The notes under the pieces: generated by a model
Seen by the model: the letters and a program-made list of their open reading frames with translations, nothing else
Databases searched by the model: none
What the model was told of the DNA's origin: nothing
Made by a program: the position numbers and the translations under genes
NCBI GenBank assembly: GCA_964639525.1
Contig: CAZXDS010000013.1
Coordinates: 1 to 34,259, forward strand
DNA: 34,259 nucleotides
Direction of reading: 5' to 3'
Source: CAZXDS01 sp964639525
GTDB lineage: Bacteria; Bacteroidota; Ignavibacteria; Ignavibacteriales; Melioribacteraceae
Shown here: positions 32,225 through 34,259 of the stretch, in pieces
Position numbering within the stretch: position 1 is the first letter of the stretch
Layout: every line of letters begins with the position of its first letter

Positions 32225-32809
32225 TCAGATAAACGGCAAAAAGAAACCACTGCGCTTTTTATAACTTGAAAATTCTTCGCCGAAATGTTTTGTAAAAAGT
32301 TCTTCTTCCTTTTTTGCACGCATAATAAACAGTGGAAGTTCAATTAAAATAACAATCGGTACAACTAAATAACTTTGCAAAGCTATGCCTGCCCCGATAT
32401 CACTTATAACTTGAAACAAATATTGCGGATGCCTTATAATTTTGTAGTAACCTTTTGTAACTAAACTTTGTCCTTTTAGTACAGCAATATCCTGTGTGTA
32501 AAAATTACCAAGGGTTTTGAATGCTCGAACTTCGAGATTAGAAAATATTACAAATATTAAAAGTCCTGAAATACGCCAAATCATTATTGAATTATCATTG
32601 GTAAACTTTTGTGTGCCAACTCCGAAAATACCTGCAATTATTAATACTAAAATAAGTGCGGAAACATTCGGCGGAATTTTTTGAAGATATGTCTTCGGCT
32701 TTTCAAGAATACCCGAAATTTTCTTTTTAAATCCCTTTTTCGCTCCGGAAGCATTGGCGAACATTGAAACAATTAAATTTATTCCTACAAGAATATTTAT
32801 CGGATCCAT
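32225..32809 (-). CDS. Isoprenylcysteine carboxyl methyltransferase-like membrane protein
   Basis: A 194-residue integral membrane protein of the ICMT/PEMT-like family. Hydrophobic segments occur at about 4-18, 51-66, 77-92 and 126-160. The C-terminal family signature is present: GYYKIIRHPQYL (about 120-131), then EEELFTKHFGEEFSSYKKR (about 167-185), which in relatives forms the S-adenosylmethionine site. Bacterial members act on unknown lipid or small-molecule substrates; true isoprenylated proteins are not expected here. It lies immediately upstream of the amidase on the same strand. Confidence 0.82.
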   Translation of the reverse strand: MDPINILVGINLIVSMFANASGAKKGFKKKISGILEKPKTYLQKIPPNVSALILVLIIAGIFGVGTQKFTNDNSIMIWRISGLLIFVIFSNLEVRAFKTLGNFYTQDIAVLKGQSLVTKGYYKIIRHPQYLFQVISDIGAGIALQSYLVVPIVILIELPLFIMRAKKEEELFTKHFGEEFSSYKKRSGFFLPFI

Positions 32810-32961
32810 ACAAATTTATGATTTTTGAAATGTAATTTTCAAATATAATAAATTTTGACGGAGAATTTATATTCATTCAAAAGTGAAAACACAAAACTAA
32901 TTTTTCAGCACTAATTAATTATCAAAGAGTTGATTACTATAATAAGCTTCAAAGAATAATT

Positions 32962-33270
32962 TTATTCTCCGGTTTCGGTAAATTCAGCGTCTTCAACATT
33001 AGCATTTTGCACTCCTGCCTTATCTTCTTTTATATTTTTATCCTTTCTTACAACTTCAATTGTAAAATTTGCAACTAAACCGGCAAGTGCTCCTATTGCA
33101 GCCATAACAGGCGCGGCAATTGTACCGATAACACCAATTGTCAACGGAATTTCGATGAAGACTTTACCTTCGGAATCTTTAATAATTATTCTTCGGATGT
33201 TTCCTTCTTTTATCAGCTCTTCAATTTTATGTAATAGTTCTTTTCCCTTTACTTTAAATTCGTTAATCAT
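32962..33270 (-). CDS. DUF4342 domain-containing protein
   Basis: A 102-residue protein. The N-terminal part (1-50) fits DUF4342: VKGKELLHKIEELIKEGNIRR followed by IIIKDSEGKVFIEIPLT. Next comes a hydrophobic Gly/Ala-rich segment (about 46-72, IGVIGTIAAPVMAAIGALAG) that may be a membrane helix, and an acidic tail. The family has no established function. GGAG lies five bases before the ATG. It is flanked by short intergenic regions without strong signals and transcribed in the same direction as its neighbours. Confidence 0.85.
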   Translation of the reverse strand: MINEFKVKGKELLHKIEELIKEGNIRRIIIKDSEGKVFIEIPLTIGVIGTIAAPVMAAIGALAGLVANFTIEVVRKDKNIKEDKAGVQNANVEDAEFTETGE

Positions 33271-33515
33271 GTTATCTCCATTTCATTTGAAATAATAATT
33301 GCACAAATATTTTGTATGTATTCTTTAGAAGGAATAAATTAAAAAATGTTCCGTTTGATGAATCTTCTCACGGCAAGCGGAAGGGGAATTAACCCTTAGA
33401 GATTAAAACTATTTGTATTTGGAAAGTTTGAAAATGAAAATCCGAAAACCACTTTGTGAATAGTTTACTTAAAAGTTATTGCATCACATATACAATTTTA
33501 TTGAGAGAGAGATTA

Positions 33516-34259
33516 TTACTCAAACATTAACATATTTTCAAAAGGTTCAGTCCTTTTTTTAGTTAATTCAATATATGATAGGTTTGTTTCAAAACCTGCA
33601 TACTTTCTGTTAGTTTTTAATGCTGCAACAGCCGTTGTTCCATTACCCATAAAGGGATCTAAAATAATATCGGATTTAAATGAGTATAGTTGGATTAGTC
33701 TATACGGTAAATCAATTGGGAAAGGGGCAGGATGCCCAATTCTTTTAGCAGATTCAGCATTAAAAGTCCAAATAGATTTTGTCCATTCCATAAATTCTTC
33801 TTTAGTGATAGAATCTTGTTTTATTTCTCTTTCTTCTTTACTTCTTTCCCTCTTATAATCTCCTTTTGAAAACACTAAAATATATTCATGAATATCTCTT
33901 AATATAGGATTTGAAGCCGACATCCAACTACCCCAAGCAGTGGAAGGACTTGCACTGGCTGCCTTATTCCAAATAATTTCACCGCGCATATTAAAACCGA
34001 TTTCAATCATCATTTGAGAAATATAATCTGAAAGGGGAATGTATGGTTTTCGTCCAAGATTTGCCACGTTGATGCAAGCTCGGCCGCCATTAACTAAAAC
34101 TCTATAAGTTTCTTTAAAAACATTTTTCAGCATTTTTAAATATTCAGATAATGACAAGTCTTCATCATATTCTTTTGAAACATTGTATGGTGGTGATGTA
34201 ATCATTAAATGCAAAGAATTGTCAGGTATCATTGACATATCTTCAGCCGAACCAAATAT
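33516..34259 (-). CDS. Site-specific DNA methyltransferase, beta class (partial)
   Basis: The reading frame runs off the right edge, with codons IFGSAED preceding the first visible ATG at 34238. The true start is therefore probably outside the window. Motif IV, TSPPYNV, stands near the visible N-terminus and the SAM-binding motif DPFMGNGTTAVAA near the C-terminus. That order (catalytic before SAM site) defines the beta class of N4-cytosine/N6-adenine methyltransferases. Between them, the GHPAPFPIDLPYRLI segment is typical of the family. At least 247 residues are present. No restriction enzyme is visible on this side, but the neighbour beyond the window could be one. Confidence 0.93.
   Translation of the reverse strand: MFGSAEDMSMIPDNSLHLMITSPPYNVSKEYDEDLSLSEYLKMLKNVFKETYRVLVNGGRACINVANLGRKPYIPLSDYISQMMIEIGFNMRGEIIWNKAASASPSTAWGSWMSASNPILRDIHEYILVFSKGDYKRERSKEEREIKQDSITKEEFMEWTKSIWTFNAESAKRIGHPAPFPIDLPYRLIQLYSFKSDIILDPFMGNGTTAVAALKTNRKYAGFETNLSYIELTKKRTEPFENMLMFE

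Noticed and set aside
1..34259. CRISPR array, tRNA, rRNA or riboswitch
   Set aside because: I saw no regularly spaced repeats, no tRNA cloverleaf or rRNA signature and no recognisable riboswitch core while reading the intergenic regions. Small structured RNAs could be missed without a covariance search.

Overview
The window is AT-rich with a compact bacterial gene layout. The content points to the Bacteroidota/Chlorobiota/Ignavibacteriota (FCB) group, most plausibly an Ignavibacteria-like organism. Clues are a fused CcoN-CcoO cbb3 oxidase subunit followed by CcoQ and a one-heme CcoP, a DUF4159/DUF4175 gene pair, an envelope amidase with stalk-type N-terminal domains, and many genes lacking a clear Shine-Dalgarno sequence. 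This is inference from gene content; no rRNA or tRNA gene was recognised.

Left part (1-8233, nearly all minus strand). A DUF4159 gene and a very large DUF4175 membrane/coiled-coil gene are followed upstream by a D12-class DNA adenine methylase with a 15-base homopolymer in its leader. Next comes a PD-(D/E)XK nuclease of the DUF1016/YhcG family preceded by a RhuM-like gene remnant, then pdxB. The DUF1016 cassette lies between two direct copies (252 bp, offset 1508) of the pdxB 3' end plus its downstream flank. It therefore looks like an acquired 1.5 kb unit that either restored or duplicated the pdxB end.

Middle part (8458-19123). aspS is followed by a MITE-like element with two strong hairpins, further REP-type hairpins and a decayed IS256-family transposase. 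A hypothetical gene then diverges from a receiver-CheB protein whose methylesterase catalytic Ser and His are replaced. After that come an MFS transporter, a 667-bp intergenic region with a possible small transcript and an inverted-repeat element, a YciO/Sua5-family gene, a small predicted outer-membrane barrel, and a minus-strand operon of Na+/phosphate cotransporter, PhoU-like protein, membrane protein and SDR dehydrogenase.

Right part (19338-34259). A complete cbb3 oxidase cluster runs on the plus strand: ccoI-ccoS-ccoNO-ccoQ-ccoP, a strong terminator, then ccoG-fixH-safE. It encodes the high-oxygen-affinity terminal oxidase together with copper supply and assembly factors. A second IS256-family remnant follows, and its terminal inverted repeat supplies the last codons and stop of a TPR sensor histidine kinase on the other strand. 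The rest of the minus strand carries an N-acetylmuramoyl-L-alanine amidase, an isoprenylcysteine-methyltransferase-like membrane protein, a DUF4342 protein and a DNA methyltransferase cut by the window edge.

The most unusual theme is short palindromes lying inside coding or formerly coding sequence: in both IS256 remnants at the same site, again in the second remnant, in frame in the DUF1016 gene, and in the RhuM-like remnant. The other standouts are the pdxB-end duplication around the nuclease cassette and the apparently dead CheB.
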